Below, in pieces: positions 26,526 to 34,634 of a stretch of 64,000 nt of DNA. The stretch is from Chryseotalea sanaruensis (GTDB taxonomy: Bacteria; Bacteroidota; Bacteroidia; Cytophagales; Cyclobacteriaceae): assembly GCF_003990915.1 (NCBI RefSeq), contig NZ_BHXQ01000001.1, positions 365,402-429,401 on the forward strand, given 5' to 3'. Position 1 is the first letter of the stretch; each line of letters starts with the position of its first letter. Below the pieces are notes generated by a model that was not told the origin of the DNA, ran no database searches, and saw nothing but the letters and a program-made list of their open reading frames with translations. The position numbers and the translations under genes were made by a program.

Positions 26526-27470
26526 ATGGGCAAGTATTACCTCAAAATAAGCTTCTTTATCATTCTAATTATTTTAGTGATCAGCATGGCTTCACCCATT
26601 TGGGGACTGGCAACAGGTTTACTTTTTAGCTTTTTGTTAAACTCTCCTTTTAGTCGGGAAAGTCTGGCAAAGTTTCATGGCCCACTCTTAAAAATTGCTG
26701 TGGTAGGACTTGGCTTTGGATTGAACGTTAACAACGTATTGGCTACCGGACAGGAGGGAGCAGTAGTTACCCTGATGATGTTAGGTGTTATACTGATAGC
26801 AGGCTTCCTGCTGGCTAAAGTCTTTAAAATTAACACGCGTACAGCACTGTTAATCACCTCAGGTACTGCTATATGTGGTGGTAGCGCAATCGCAGCGATG
26901 TCACCAATTGTTAAAGCAAAAAATATTGAACTAAGCACCGCCATGGGTGTAGTCTTTATTTTGAATGCCATTGCTTTGCTAATTTTTCCGATGGTGGCTA
27001 AATGGTTGGATATGTCGGGCTCGCAATTTGCCTGGTGGGCAGCCATGGCCATACATGACACCAGTTCTGTTGTTGGTGCAGCTTCACAATTTGGAGATCA
27101 AAGCCTGGCCTTGGCGACAACGGTTAAACTTACCCGTGTGTTGTGGATTATTCCGGTTTCCTCAGTAGCAGCTATTGCTATGCAAAGCGATAAGAAAAAA
27201 TTTACTATACCGTATTTCATAGGCTTTTTCCTCTTGGCTGTACTCTTGTCTTCTTACATTCCCTTCTTTCAAACAACGGCCTCCATATTTACGCAAGTAT
27301 CAAAAGTATTATTCACTATTGTACTTTTCTTGATTGGCTTAGGTTTGAATAAAGCCATGTTTACCGAGATGGGAGTGAGGCCTTTATTATTTGGTACTGT
27401 GCTTTGGATTGTCAGTGCTATTGGTTCTCTACTACTGGTTTATACTTGCTGTAGTTTTAATAGTTTTTAA
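26526..27470 (+). CDS. YeiH/UPF0324-family membrane carrier
   Basis: 314 aa with about nine membrane helices. The family marks are the glycine-rich LKIAVVGLGFGLNVN, TSGTAICGGSAIAAMSPIV and AAMAIHDTSSVVGAASQFG, plus a C-terminal FLIGLGLNKA. UPF0324/YeiH proteins are described as putative sulfate or anion exporters, and some are linked to taurine or sulfite handling. Substrate cannot be set from sequence, and no sulfur-metabolism gene lies nearby. It is monocistronic and convergent with the oxidoreductase at 27569. Confidence 0.88.
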   Translation: MGKYYLKISFFIILIILVISMASPIWGLATGLLFSFLLNSPFSRESLAKFHGPLLKIAVVGLGFGLNVNNVLATGQEGAVVTLMMLGVILIAGFLLAKVFKINTRTALLITSGTAICGGSAIAAMSPIVKAKNIELSTAMGVVFILNAIALLIFPMVAKWLDMSGSQFAWWAAMAIHDTSSVVGAASQFGDQSLALATTVKLTRVLWIIPVSSVAAIAMQSDKKKFTIPYFIGFFLLAVLLSSYIPFFQTTASIFTQVSKVLFTIVLFLIGLGLNKAMFTEMGVRPLLFGTVLWIVSAIGSLLLVYTCCSFNSF

Positions 27471-27568
27471 TCTTATCAAGATATTCTTGAGATATACAAT
27501 TGCTAAATTTGGATAGAGAAAAAGTTTTAACTTATACCAATGGTTGTAGTTGATATAATTTGTGAAAT

Positions 27569-28612
27569 CTATAAATCAATTATTGTTTTATCTTCACTGC
27601 TCCTTAAAGCAGCCTCAATAATTTTCATCACGTTAAGGCCGTCCTGTGCTGTTACTGGCGTGGCCTCATTTTGTACAATTGACCTGTGGATGCCTTCGTA
27701 AAAGGACAGGTAATTGCCAGCAAGAGTAGGAATTTTCTCTCGCACCGTTTCTCCTGCTTTCAAATAATTTAAGATGCCTTGTTCTGTTTCAGGCTCCACA
27801 CCCCAGTCAGCCAGTGTCGGTTTTTCTCCAGCCAATAAGCGCGATTCTTGTCTATCGCTACGCGATTTTATAAATGAACCATTGCGTGCATGAACGATAT
27901 AAGCCGGTCCGTTCTCTTTTACAAAGTAACCTGCCTTAAGCCTGACACGATGTTGGGGATAGTAAAGCAGTATTTCAAAATAATCATCAACACGTGAATG
28001 TTTACGCGTTATCGCAATGTCAGCAAAAACTGCTTCAGGCATACCAAATAAAACTAATGCCTGGTCGATCAGGTGTGGCCCTAAGTCGTTAACAACACCT
28101 GCACCGGGGCCGGGTGTTTCTTTATGTTGTTTCGGACTAAGCAAAGGATTAAAACGATCAAAGGAAAAAGTTACTTCAACCAGTTCCCCCAGCTTACCAT
28201 CATTAATTACTTGTTGCACAGTTTTAAAATCACTATCCCACCTTCTGTTTTGAAAAACCGCCAACTTCTTATTTTGCTTCTCAGAAATACTTTTCAATTC
28301 TTCCGCTTCCGCAACGGTGGTGGTAAAAGCTTTTTCTACTACAACATGCTTACCCGCCAACAACGAATGTTTAGCATAATCGTAATGAGTATAAGTTGGT
28401 GTGTTTACAATAATGAGTTCAATACTTGGATCATTTAAAATAGCCTCCAGCGATGTATAACGTTTCGCATCTGGATATTGCTTGGCTATTTCCTCTTTAC
28501 TGCGCTCCCATGCTCCCCCTATGGTAAAGCCACTATGTGCTTCCAGAAAGGGCGCATGAAATACTTTGCCTGACATGCCAAAGGAGAGTAGGGCGGTTTT
28601 AATTTTCTGCAT
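27569..28612 (-). CDS. Gfo/Idh/MocA-family NAD(P)-dependent oxidoreductase
   Basis: 347 aa from the ATG at 28612; a TTG two codons upstream is less likely. The N-terminal Rossmann domain starts KTALLSFGMSGKVFHAPFL; the conserved V-x-x-P-T-x-x-H segment is NTPTYTHYDYA, and the catalytic Lys is in VVVEKAFTTT. The C-terminal beta-sheet domain has GAGVVNDLGPHLIDQALVLFG. This family interconverts sugars or inositols; the close resemblance to YdgJ/IolW-like proteins is by eye. The start sits near repeat copy 2 (28655). Confidence 0.88.
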   Translation of the reverse strand: MQKIKTALLSFGMSGKVFHAPFLEAHSGFTIGGAWERSKEEIAKQYPDAKRYTSLEAILNDPSIELIIVNTPTYTHYDYAKHSLLAGKHVVVEKAFTTTVAEAEELKSISEKQNKKLAVFQNRRWDSDFKTVQQVINDGKLGELVEVTFSFDRFNPLLSPKQHKETPGPGAGVVNDLGPHLIDQALVLFGMPEAVFADIAITRKHSRVDDYFEILLYYPQHRVRLKAGYFVKENGPAYIVHARNGSFIKSRSDRQESRLLAGEKPTLADWGVEPETEQGILNYLKAGETVREKIPTLAGNYLSFYEGIHRSIVQNEATPVTAQDGLNVMKIIEAALRSSEDKTIIDL

Positions 28613-28654
28613 AAGCAAAGATGCATACTTTATAAGCTTTTATAAAAATTAATC

Positions 28655-28779
28655 TGCTAATCTGTTTAGATACCACTGGTTTGAAAAACTGCTGGAATTT
28701 TAATTGATAATCCGTCAGACCGCTGAAAACGGAAGCAAACAGCAGCCAGACGGATTTTAGGTAAAGAAGCATATTAGCA
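28655..28779 (+). repeat. ~125-bp miniature inverted-repeat element with internal palindrome, copy 2
   Basis: The unit begins TGCTAAT (28655-28661) and ends ATTAGCA (28773-28779), a perfect terminal inverted repeat. Inside, after GATACCA and GGTTTGAAA blocks shared with copy 4, are palindrome arms 28709-28725 and 28740-28756, a 14-base loop, and an ATTTTAGGTAAAG tail. Copy 4 at 56647-56773 is 127 bp with the same layout but TGCTAGTCC/GGACTAGCA ends. The co-variation between the ends of each copy supports a true terminal repeat. It contains no coding frame. Confidence 0.8.
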
Positions 28780-28792
28780 ATAAAATTAAGAC

Positions 28793-29560
28793 TTAAACTT
28801 TTTCTTCGATAGCGCTGATTTGCTTTTTGTACTGTGATGGTAATAACAAGGCTTTCATGATCCAGTCAAGTTTAACAAGCTTGCTTAGGTTATACAGGTA
28901 TAATAGCGGCTGTACAAAAGAAAACTTTTGAAAGTGAAACAAGGCACTTACCTGTTTGGGTGCCAAATAGCTTTGTACGCCTAATAAAATAGCATAGCGT
29001 ATTACCCCAAGGTGTTTTTTATATTGTTCAAATAAGTCGGCCGTATGGTGACTATAAGCTAGGTTTTCTTGTAAATGCTCTTCACGCTGTACATACCATG
29101 ATGCTAAAGTGTCAGGCAAATTTTTAATTCCCATGCCAATACCTAACCTTTTAAAAACATCAAAGATTTCTTCCTTCTCCTCGTTGTTTAATTCACGCTC
29201 CAGCGCTTCGAAAGACCGGATAGAATAATCAACCAACATGTAGAGCACATCCCGGTAGGCCCAGTCCGGAATAGAAGCACCACGCTTTTCTTCTACTTGT
29301 GCATGTATGGCATTTACGGCAGTTATGGCTTGAAGAGCTTTGCTTTTTTCTGAGAAGATAATGGCACGGGCATAAGCAACTGTACTGAAGAGTCTCTTAA
29401 TGGGATCTGCAGGAAGTCGACCGGTAAAGTAAAGCCAATCCACTGCTTTATTTAGCGCAAACTCAGCGGCAGCACCTGCAAAGATGAAGAGAACGGTATC
29501 GCTCTTCCCCCAAATTTTTCGCACAATGGAATTTTCGCTGACAAAGTACTCTTGCTTCAT
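28793..29560 (-). CDS. MpaB-like oxygenase family protein (DUF2236)
   Basis: 255 aa. The opening region has FAGAAAEFALNKAVDWL, then FTGRLPADPIKRLFSTVAYA and, later, PDWAYRDVLYMLVDYSI, which follow DUF2236 proteins (ER-bound oxygenase MpaB/MpaB' family, also latex-clearing-type haem proteins). The catalytic or haem role of this small version is not established. The ATG at 29558-29560 overlaps by four bases the stop of the DUF2809 gene, so it is the last gene of a minus-strand operon with DUF817 and DUF2809. Confidence 0.78.
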   Translation of the reverse strand: MKQEYFVSENSIVRKIWGKSDTVLFIFAGAAAEFALNKAVDWLYFTGRLPADPIKRLFSTVAYARAIIFSEKSKALQAITAVNAIHAQVEEKRGASIPDWAYRDVLYMLVDYSIRSFEALERELNNEEKEEIFDVFKRLGIGMGIKNLPDTLASWYVQREEHLQENLAYSHHTADLFEQYKKHLGVIRYAILLGVQSYLAPKQVSALFHFQKFSFVQPLLYLYNLSKLVKLDWIMKALLLPSQYKKQISAIEEKV

Positions 29561-29937
29561 ATAAAAATATTGCTTGCCCTTCGTTTCTCTATCACCAATA
29601 CGATAATAATGCCAACAATATAGGCGAGTATATCAAGCCAGGCAAAAGAATTACCAATAATGGTATTCGCCAATGTGGAATGTTTTAATCCAATTTTTTC
29701 AACAAAGTTGATGGATTGCAGCCATTCAATAAAAAACGAGAAGAGCAATACACCCATAGCCGTTAGTTGATAAGGCCATGAGAGAAAAGATTTAATAAAA
29801 CAGTAAATGAGTATTACCACCAAGACATCGCCCAGGTATGGCCTTATAATTCGATCTCGGATGAAAAGCGCAATCAATACTTCAACAACAAAAATGAGTA
29901 AAGCAATGATAAAATAAGTTTTACTGAAACGTATCAT
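29557..29937 (-). CDS. DUF2809 membrane protein
   Basis: 126 aa with four hydrophobic helices. The family signature is the second-helix segment FIRDRIIRPYLGDVLVVILIY, close to the [FI]IR-x-x-[IL]RPY-[LV]GDVLVV core of DUF2809. Function unknown; these are small inner-membrane proteins. Coupled by a 4-base overlap to the DUF2236 gene downstream and 18 bases from the DUF817 gene upstream. Confidence 0.85.
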   Translation of the reverse strand: MIRFSKTYFIIALLIFVVEVLIALFIRDRIIRPYLGDVLVVILIYCFIKSFLSWPYQLTAMGVLLFSFFIEWLQSINFVEKIGLKHSTLANTIIGNSFAWLDILAYIVGIIIVLVIEKRRASNIFI

Positions 29938-29955
29938 GCGGTAGGTGAGTGGATA

Positions 29956-30786
29956 TTATTGTTTTTTGTTGTAAGCCCTAAAAAACTTGAGTTGAATAAC
30001 AATCACGATACTGAGTACTATCAATAAAAACCAGGAAGATATTTTTCCAAGACTAACCATTTTCCATCCCTCATGCTGCGTAGCATATTTCCATGCACCC
30101 AAATAGGTAGCCATATTTTCTGCAACCCAGATAAAGAAACCAATGAGTAGAAATGACAGAACCAGCGGCATTTTTCTTTTAATGTTGTTCGTAGTAAAAA
30201 TCACTTTTGTTTTCCAGAATATAATGATCAGTAAAAGAGTAAGTACCCAACGGAAGTCGTAAGCATAATGGTGGGTGAAAAAGTTAACGTAGATACCAAT
30301 GGAGACAAGTGTAGCTGGAATAAATTCAGGCCAATTTATTATTTTCAAACTGCACCAGCGCCATGCCTGACAAACATAGCTTCCAACACTAGCATACATA
30401 AAACCACTATATAAAGGCACACCATATATTTTAGTATAGGCAAATTCTGGATACGACCATGAATGCATAGACACCTTGTAGATTTCCATAATTAAACCCA
30501 ATACATGAAACATAGTAATGACGAGCAATTCCATACCAGATTCAAGTTTTGAGAAGTACATGATGGCTTGCATAACAACACAAGCAATCAACAGAAAATC
30601 ATAGCGTGGTAAAAAGGGAATAGTAGTAAGGTTTGAAACAACGAGCATGCAAAAGATAAAGGCAGGAAAAATACAGGATAAGGCTTGTTTAAAACCGAAA
30701 GCAATAAACTCACTCCAATATTTTTCTAAATTACCCGAATCACTTTTAGGTATTACCAGGTAAAGTACACGAACAAGTTGTTTCAA
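29956..30786 (-). CDS. DUF817 membrane protein
   Basis: 276 aa with about eight helices. ITMFHVLGLIMEIYKVSMHSWSYPE and YKIYGVPLYSGFMYASVGSYVCQAWR are diagnostic of DUF817, which has no known biochemistry. The first codon of the chosen frame is TTG (MKQLVRV), with no in-frame ATG before residue 45, so the start is uncertain but the remaining coding is solid. It heads an apparent trio with DUF2809 and DUF2236. Confidence 0.83.
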   Translation of the reverse strand: MKQLVRVLYLVIPKSDSGNLEKYWSEFIAFGFKQALSCIFPAFIFCMLVVSNLTTIPFLPRYDFLLIACVVMQAIMYFSKLESGMELLVITMFHVLGLIMEIYKVSMHSWSYPEFAYTKIYGVPLYSGFMYASVGSYVCQAWRWCSLKIINWPEFIPATLVSIGIYVNFFTHHYAYDFRWVLTLLLIIIFWKTKVIFTTNNIKRKMPLVLSFLLIGFFIWVAENMATYLGAWKYATQHEGWKMVSLGKISSWFLLIVLSIVIVIQLKFFRAYNKKQ

Positions 30787-30850
30787 CTATCTGAGAATTA
30801 TATATGATTTTGTATTTGAGTGTGTTAATTTAATAGGAGAGAGGCTAAAC

Positions 30851-31183
30851 TCAATTCAACACCGTACCATACAATCCAAAAGCAAACCCTACAAACAAGC
30901 CAAGTATAGAAACAATAACGCTTAGTAGAATGGCCGCAGATTTGGTAAAGCCCATCTGACTTCTAAAGTTGATAATGACATAGTTACAGAAACCACCTAT
31001 TGCACCTGCCATGGTCATGGCGAGCAAAGGTCTAATCATCCAATACTTTCCCCATGCCGGCTCAGGTTCTTTAACTGTTAAAAGAAACAAGGTAATCAGT
31101 ACTAAGGCTATTTCTGCGCCAATCAACATGCGTTTACTTAACGGCATACGAATATGAATTGTGCTATTTATGATAGATGCCAT
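30851..31183 (-). CDS. Small three-helix membrane protein (sometimes labelled KefB-like)
   Basis: 110 aa. Helices at about 17-40, 48-70 and 83-107, with the conserved-looking W-G-K-Y-W-M-I-R-P-L-x-A-x-T stretch and a G-A-I-G-G-F-C-N segment in the middle. Small proteins of this form in Bacteroidota carry the label 'potassium transporter KefB', but nothing in the sequence supports transport of potassium. Start codon ATG. Its stop is 15 bases before... that is, its 5' end is 15 bases from gene 31198, consistent with one minus-strand operon. Confidence 0.7.
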   Translation of the reverse strand: MASIINSTIHIRMPLSKRMLIGAEIALVLITLFLLTVKEPEPAWGKYWMIRPLLAMTMAGAIGGFCNYVIINFRSQMGFTKSAAILLSVIVSILGLFVGFAFGLYGTVLN

Positions 31184-31197
31184 ACTATTGATTATTG

Positions 31198-31776
31198 TTA
31201 TGAGTTGCTTTTCTTAAGTTGTTTATCTTCTTCTGTACCCACGAATCGAAATAGCATACCTGCAATTACATAGAGTATTGTGAAGAGCGCATTAACGCCA
31301 ATTATTTCTTTTACTGAGCTGCCTGGATAGTCCTGCATATTAGCGACTAAAGCAATAATGGCAATAAGTACAAAGGTTAGAGCCATGGCAAACATAGTAC
31401 GCTCCATACCGCGTGAGCTGAACCGAGAATGATAAGTGCCCACCAGACCAACAAGTAAAACAGCGGCATACATTAAGTTGCCAGCATTTGCGCCACCACC
31501 AATTAGGCCTACAGCAAGATTCGACCAAATCATTAGAAAAGTAGCACCTATGGCAAAAACCATGGCTACCTTGTGAATAGCATTATATGAGTATGCTGTG
31601 AGTATTACAAAGGCTGCCCCCGTACCGAAAAGTAAAATACCCATAACAATGAAATCACCAACGCCCCAGTTTACTTCTGTGGTATACTGCATGACAATGA
31701 GGGGAACCAGCAGAATAATACCAGTTACCAGCGCAACAATCATTAAAGGTTTAGAAAGGTTAACATGTGTGTTCAT
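31198..31776 (-). CDS. Six-helix membrane protein of unknown function
   Basis: 192 aa with about six hydrophobic segments evenly spaced (residues 10-30, 42-62, 70-90, 97-113, 125-145, 155-175), several rich in Gly and Ala (VGLIGGGANAGNLMYAAVLLVGLVG). No domain recognised. The neighbouring 110-aa gene is 15 bases away on the same strand, and the 66-aa gene is 52 bases upstream, so these three probably form one unit feeding into the DUF817 set. Confidence 0.65.
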   Translation of the reverse strand: MNTHVNLSKPLMIVALVTGIILLVPLIVMQYTTEVNWGVGDFIVMGILLFGTGAAFVILTAYSYNAIHKVAMVFAIGATFLMIWSNLAVGLIGGGANAGNLMYAAVLLVGLVGTYHSRFSSRGMERTMFAMALTFVLIAIIALVANMQDYPGSSVKEIIGVNALFTILYVIAGMLFRFVGTEEDKQLKKSNS

Positions 31777-31828
31777 AGTGGATAACGTTTTAATTTTTAT
31801 ATGACTTGCTGTAAGGTTGAATGAAGCA

Positions 31829-32029
31829 TTATTGTGTATGACCTTGCGATTTCAATCTGTAACGATTATTAAGGTACCAGCTACAGCCAATTAACAGCAG
31901 CAGGAGAGGAAGCGCACCAGGTTCACTATCCGCATAAATTTTAAAAGCCAACAGCAATACTGCAAAAACAATGAGTTGTATAGAGAGCAGTTTTTGCATG
32001 CGCAAACGGGAGTTTTTTTCTGCAGTCAT
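31829..32029 (-). CDS. Small two-helix membrane protein
   Basis: 66 aa: a basic start (MTAEKNSRLRMQKLL), a helix at about 14-31, a short periplasmic turn DSEPGALP, a second helix at about 39-52 and a basic tail KSQGHTQ. Too short for family assignment. It is the first gene of the minus-strand membrane-protein run, 52 bases from gene 31198. Confidence 0.6.
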   Translation of the reverse strand: MTAEKNSRLRMQKLLSIQLIVFAVLLLAFKIYADSEPGALPLLLLLIGCSWYLNNRYRLKSQGHTQ

Positions 32030-32225
32030 CTAAATATGATGTTTAAATCTGATGCAAGGTATACAAAAGTACTTTTAAATTGAAAGTGCTTTTATCAAAA
32101 TATTTTAAACCTTGATTTTAGCTTAAAAAGTGCGTTGTTTAATTGTAGAATAGCCAGGTTAGCGAAAAGATCTATGTATTTACGGTACATTGTATAACGC
32201 CAGACTAAGCGCAGTAGCAACTATT

Positions 32226-33020
32226 ATGAACCAATTCCGAAAAGCATTATCTCTTTTGTTGTTGATGGTAGCTGTCTGTTATGTACAGGAAGCTTGGACA
32301 CAAGAAAATCTTAATCTTAATTTGGAAAGTAGGGCAGGTGTGCTTGTGCCCGATTTTAGTAAACTACCCGATTTACCAAGACAACAATTTGTGTACGTGC
32401 CAACTGGCGGCCTACCCTTATTTGATGCACAACAAAAGCAAGTAGCAACCTTGTCAAAATTTTGCCCGGTGGGTAAGTATACCGATGGCCACATGCGCAT
32501 GTTCATTCTACCACTCAGCAACCCCAACAATTGTGTAAACGTACCTTTAGAAAAGCTGCATCATTACTCAGACGATACCTACGTGATTCCATTTTATGAA
32601 AATGATACTAAGGTTTTGCGTTTGTTTGATGGTAATAGTCTCGGTAATACCTGGGCTAAAGTAAGCGATATAATTGACCGCGATTTTGTCGTGATGAGCT
32701 GGAAAGATTACTTCATCTCAAGAAGAAATTCACCAATATTGGCTAAGGGTAAGGGCTTGAATCTTCGCGAATCACCCTATGATGATGCTGAACTCATTCT
32801 CACAGTAAAAGGTGAACGCATGCACATGTTTATCACCGGTTATGATGATGGTTTCTGTGAAGGCCCCTGGTGCAAAGTAAAAGTTAAGGTCTACAAAGAA
32901 AATCCCTGCACTACCCAACGCGCAGAAGAAGCCAATGTTGAAAAAGAGTACGGAGGGTGGGTAAAATTGATTAATGATGCAGGGCTTCCTAATGTGTATA
33001 TGAATACAAAGGGGTGTTGA
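32226..33020 (+). CDS. Secreted protein with SH3-like domain
   Basis: 264 aa from the ATG at 32226 (signal MNQFRKALSLLLLMVAVCYVQ); an upstream frame start at 32190 adds only a polar tail. The C-terminal part (about 170-250) has GKGLNLRESPYDDAELILTVKGE and WCKVKVKV, the typical N-LR-x-x-P...G-W/WCKV pattern of bacterial SH3b domains. Six cysteines suggest disulfide bonding outside the cell. An envelope-binding or peptidoglycan-binding role is inferred from the domain only. It is not obviously linked to the GH29/GH35 pair downstream. Confidence 0.7.
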   Translation: MNQFRKALSLLLLMVAVCYVQEAWTQENLNLNLESRAGVLVPDFSKLPDLPRQQFVYVPTGGLPLFDAQQKQVATLSKFCPVGKYTDGHMRMFILPLSNPNNCVNVPLEKLHHYSDDTYVIPFYENDTKVLRLFDGNSLGNTWAKVSDIIDRDFVVMSWKDYFISRRNSPILAKGKGLNLRESPYDDAELILTVKGERMHMFITGYDDGFCEGPWCKVKVKVYKENPCTTQRAEEANVEKEYGGWVKLINDAGLPNVYMNTKGC

Positions 33021-33140
33021 TTTGTTATACAAGGCTTTCTTTACTAATAATTGCGTTCTCTAGACTAATGCTGAAATAAAAGTATTTAGATTATACCCTC
33101 ACTATGCTTACTTTTATTTTTTAACTTTAGTTACCTGCTC

Positions 33141-34610
33141 GTGCTACTTTTTAAAAAACAAATACGATTTAGGCGTGTGTTCATTGGCGTCAACCTTCTG
33201 TTAAGTATAGCGTGCTCACCACATCGCGCCACAACCCCTATACCATTAGAGCCTTTGCCGAGTGCTGCACAAATGGCTTGGCATGAAATGGAGCTGAATG
33301 CCTTTATCCATTTCACAACAAATACTTTTACAGACAAGGAGTGGGGCTATGGTGACGAAAGCCCTGCTGTATTCAATCCAAGTGCACTCAACACCGATCA
33401 GTGGGTAAGTACGTTGCATGAAGCAGGTTTTAAAGGTCTAATTCTTACTTGTAAGCATCACGATGGTTTTTGTCTATGGCCTTCGCAATACACTGATCAT
33501 TCAATAAAAAATAGTCCACTGCAAAACGGAGAGGCTGATATAGTGAAAAGCGTTTCAGCATCCTGTAAAAAATATGGCATGAAGTTCGGCATTTATGTGT
33601 CGCCCTGGGATAGAAACAGAGCCGATTATGGTGAGGCTTCTTATGTTAGTTATTATCGCAATCAGCTAACAGAACTGTTCACTAACTACGGTCCTGTTTT
33701 TGAAATGTGGTTTGATGGTGCCAATGGAGGCGATGGTTATTATGGTGGTGCTCGAGAGAAGCGGGAGATTAATCGCGCTACTTATTACGATTGGCCTGCT
33801 ACATTAGACAGTGTTCGTAAAATGGAAAAGAGCGTAATCTTTTTCAGCGATGCAGGACCAGGTGTGCGCTGGAGTGGTAATGAGGCTGGAGTAGGTGGTG
33901 AAACCAATTGGAATACGCTTACTCCTGATACGCTGTATGCTGGCAAAGCCGGTATAGAAAAACTTTTGAATACAGGTTCGGAGCATGGCACACACTGGAT
34001 ACCCGCTGAAGTTAACACTTCTATCCGGCCGGGCTGGTTCTATCATGCAGCAGAAGATTCGCTGGTGAAATCACCGGAACAATTATTCGATATTTATTTA
34101 ACATCAGTAGGCAGAGGCTCTACACTTTTGCTTAATGTTCCACCAGACAGACGAGGACTCCTGCATGAAAACGATGTGAATACCTTGCTGGAATGGCGCA
34201 ATTTACTGAAGCAAACCTTTGCAAGCGACCTCACACTTGATGCTCAGGTAAGTGCCAATACTTACCGCGGTCATGATAAACAATACAATGCAGAGAAGGT
34301 TATTGATAATGATCCTGAAAGTTATTGGGCAACAGACGATGAAATAGTAACAGGAGCAGTAACCATACAATTTCCAGAAAATAAGACAGTCCAGTATGTT
34401 GTATTGCAAGAATACATTAAGCTGGGACAACGCGTAAAAGCATTTACCATAGAAGTATGGAAAGATGAAAACTGGCAACAAGTCGCTAACGGTACAACTA
34501 TTGGTTATAAAAGAATTATTAGAATTGACCCTAATCTCACTACACAAGTGCGCATCACAATTAAAGATGCAAAAGCCTGTCCTTTGCTTTCAACGGTATC
34601 TGTATTTTGA
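33141..34610 (+). CDS. Alpha-L-fucosidase, GH29, with C-terminal F5/8-type domain
   Basis: 489 aa from a GTG start at 33141; no in-frame ATG occurs before the conserved core, and this start gives a lipoprotein signal ending LLSIAC. The GH29 core shows HTFHF-like AFIHFTTNTFT, the substrate-binding GLILTCKHHDGFCLW segment, YVSPWDRN and the nucleophile strand FEMWFDGANGGDGYYGG. The C-terminal ~120 residues (KQYNAEKVIDNDPESYWATDDE) form a discoidin/CBM32-like module. It releases fucose from glycans such as xyloglucan or animal/plant glycoconjugates; linkage not determined. Twenty-four bases before GH35, so a glycan-debranching pair. Confidence 0.9.
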   Translation: MLLFKKQIRFRRVFIGVNLLLSIACSPHRATTPIPLEPLPSAAQMAWHEMELNAFIHFTTNTFTDKEWGYGDESPAVFNPSALNTDQWVSTLHEAGFKGLILTCKHHDGFCLWPSQYTDHSIKNSPLQNGEADIVKSVSASCKKYGMKFGIYVSPWDRNRADYGEASYVSYYRNQLTELFTNYGPVFEMWFDGANGGDGYYGGAREKREINRATYYDWPATLDSVRKMEKSVIFFSDAGPGVRWSGNEAGVGGETNWNTLTPDTLYAGKAGIEKLLNTGSEHGTHWIPAEVNTSIRPGWFYHAAEDSLVKSPEQLFDIYLTSVGRGSTLLLNVPPDRRGLLHENDVNTLLEWRNLLKQTFASDLTLDAQVSANTYRGHDKQYNAEKVIDNDPESYWATDDEIVTGAVTIQFPENKTVQYVVLQEYIKLGQRVKAFTIEVWKDENWQQVANGTTIGYKRIIRIDPNLTTQVRITIKDAKACPLLSTVSVF

Positions 34611-34634
34611 GAAATTATAATTTGTATCATTTAT

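Noticed and set aside
27476..27490. Terminator at TCAAGATATTCTTGA between 27470 and 27569
   Set aside because: Stem of six pairs with a 3-base loop but no T run on either strand; too weak to call.
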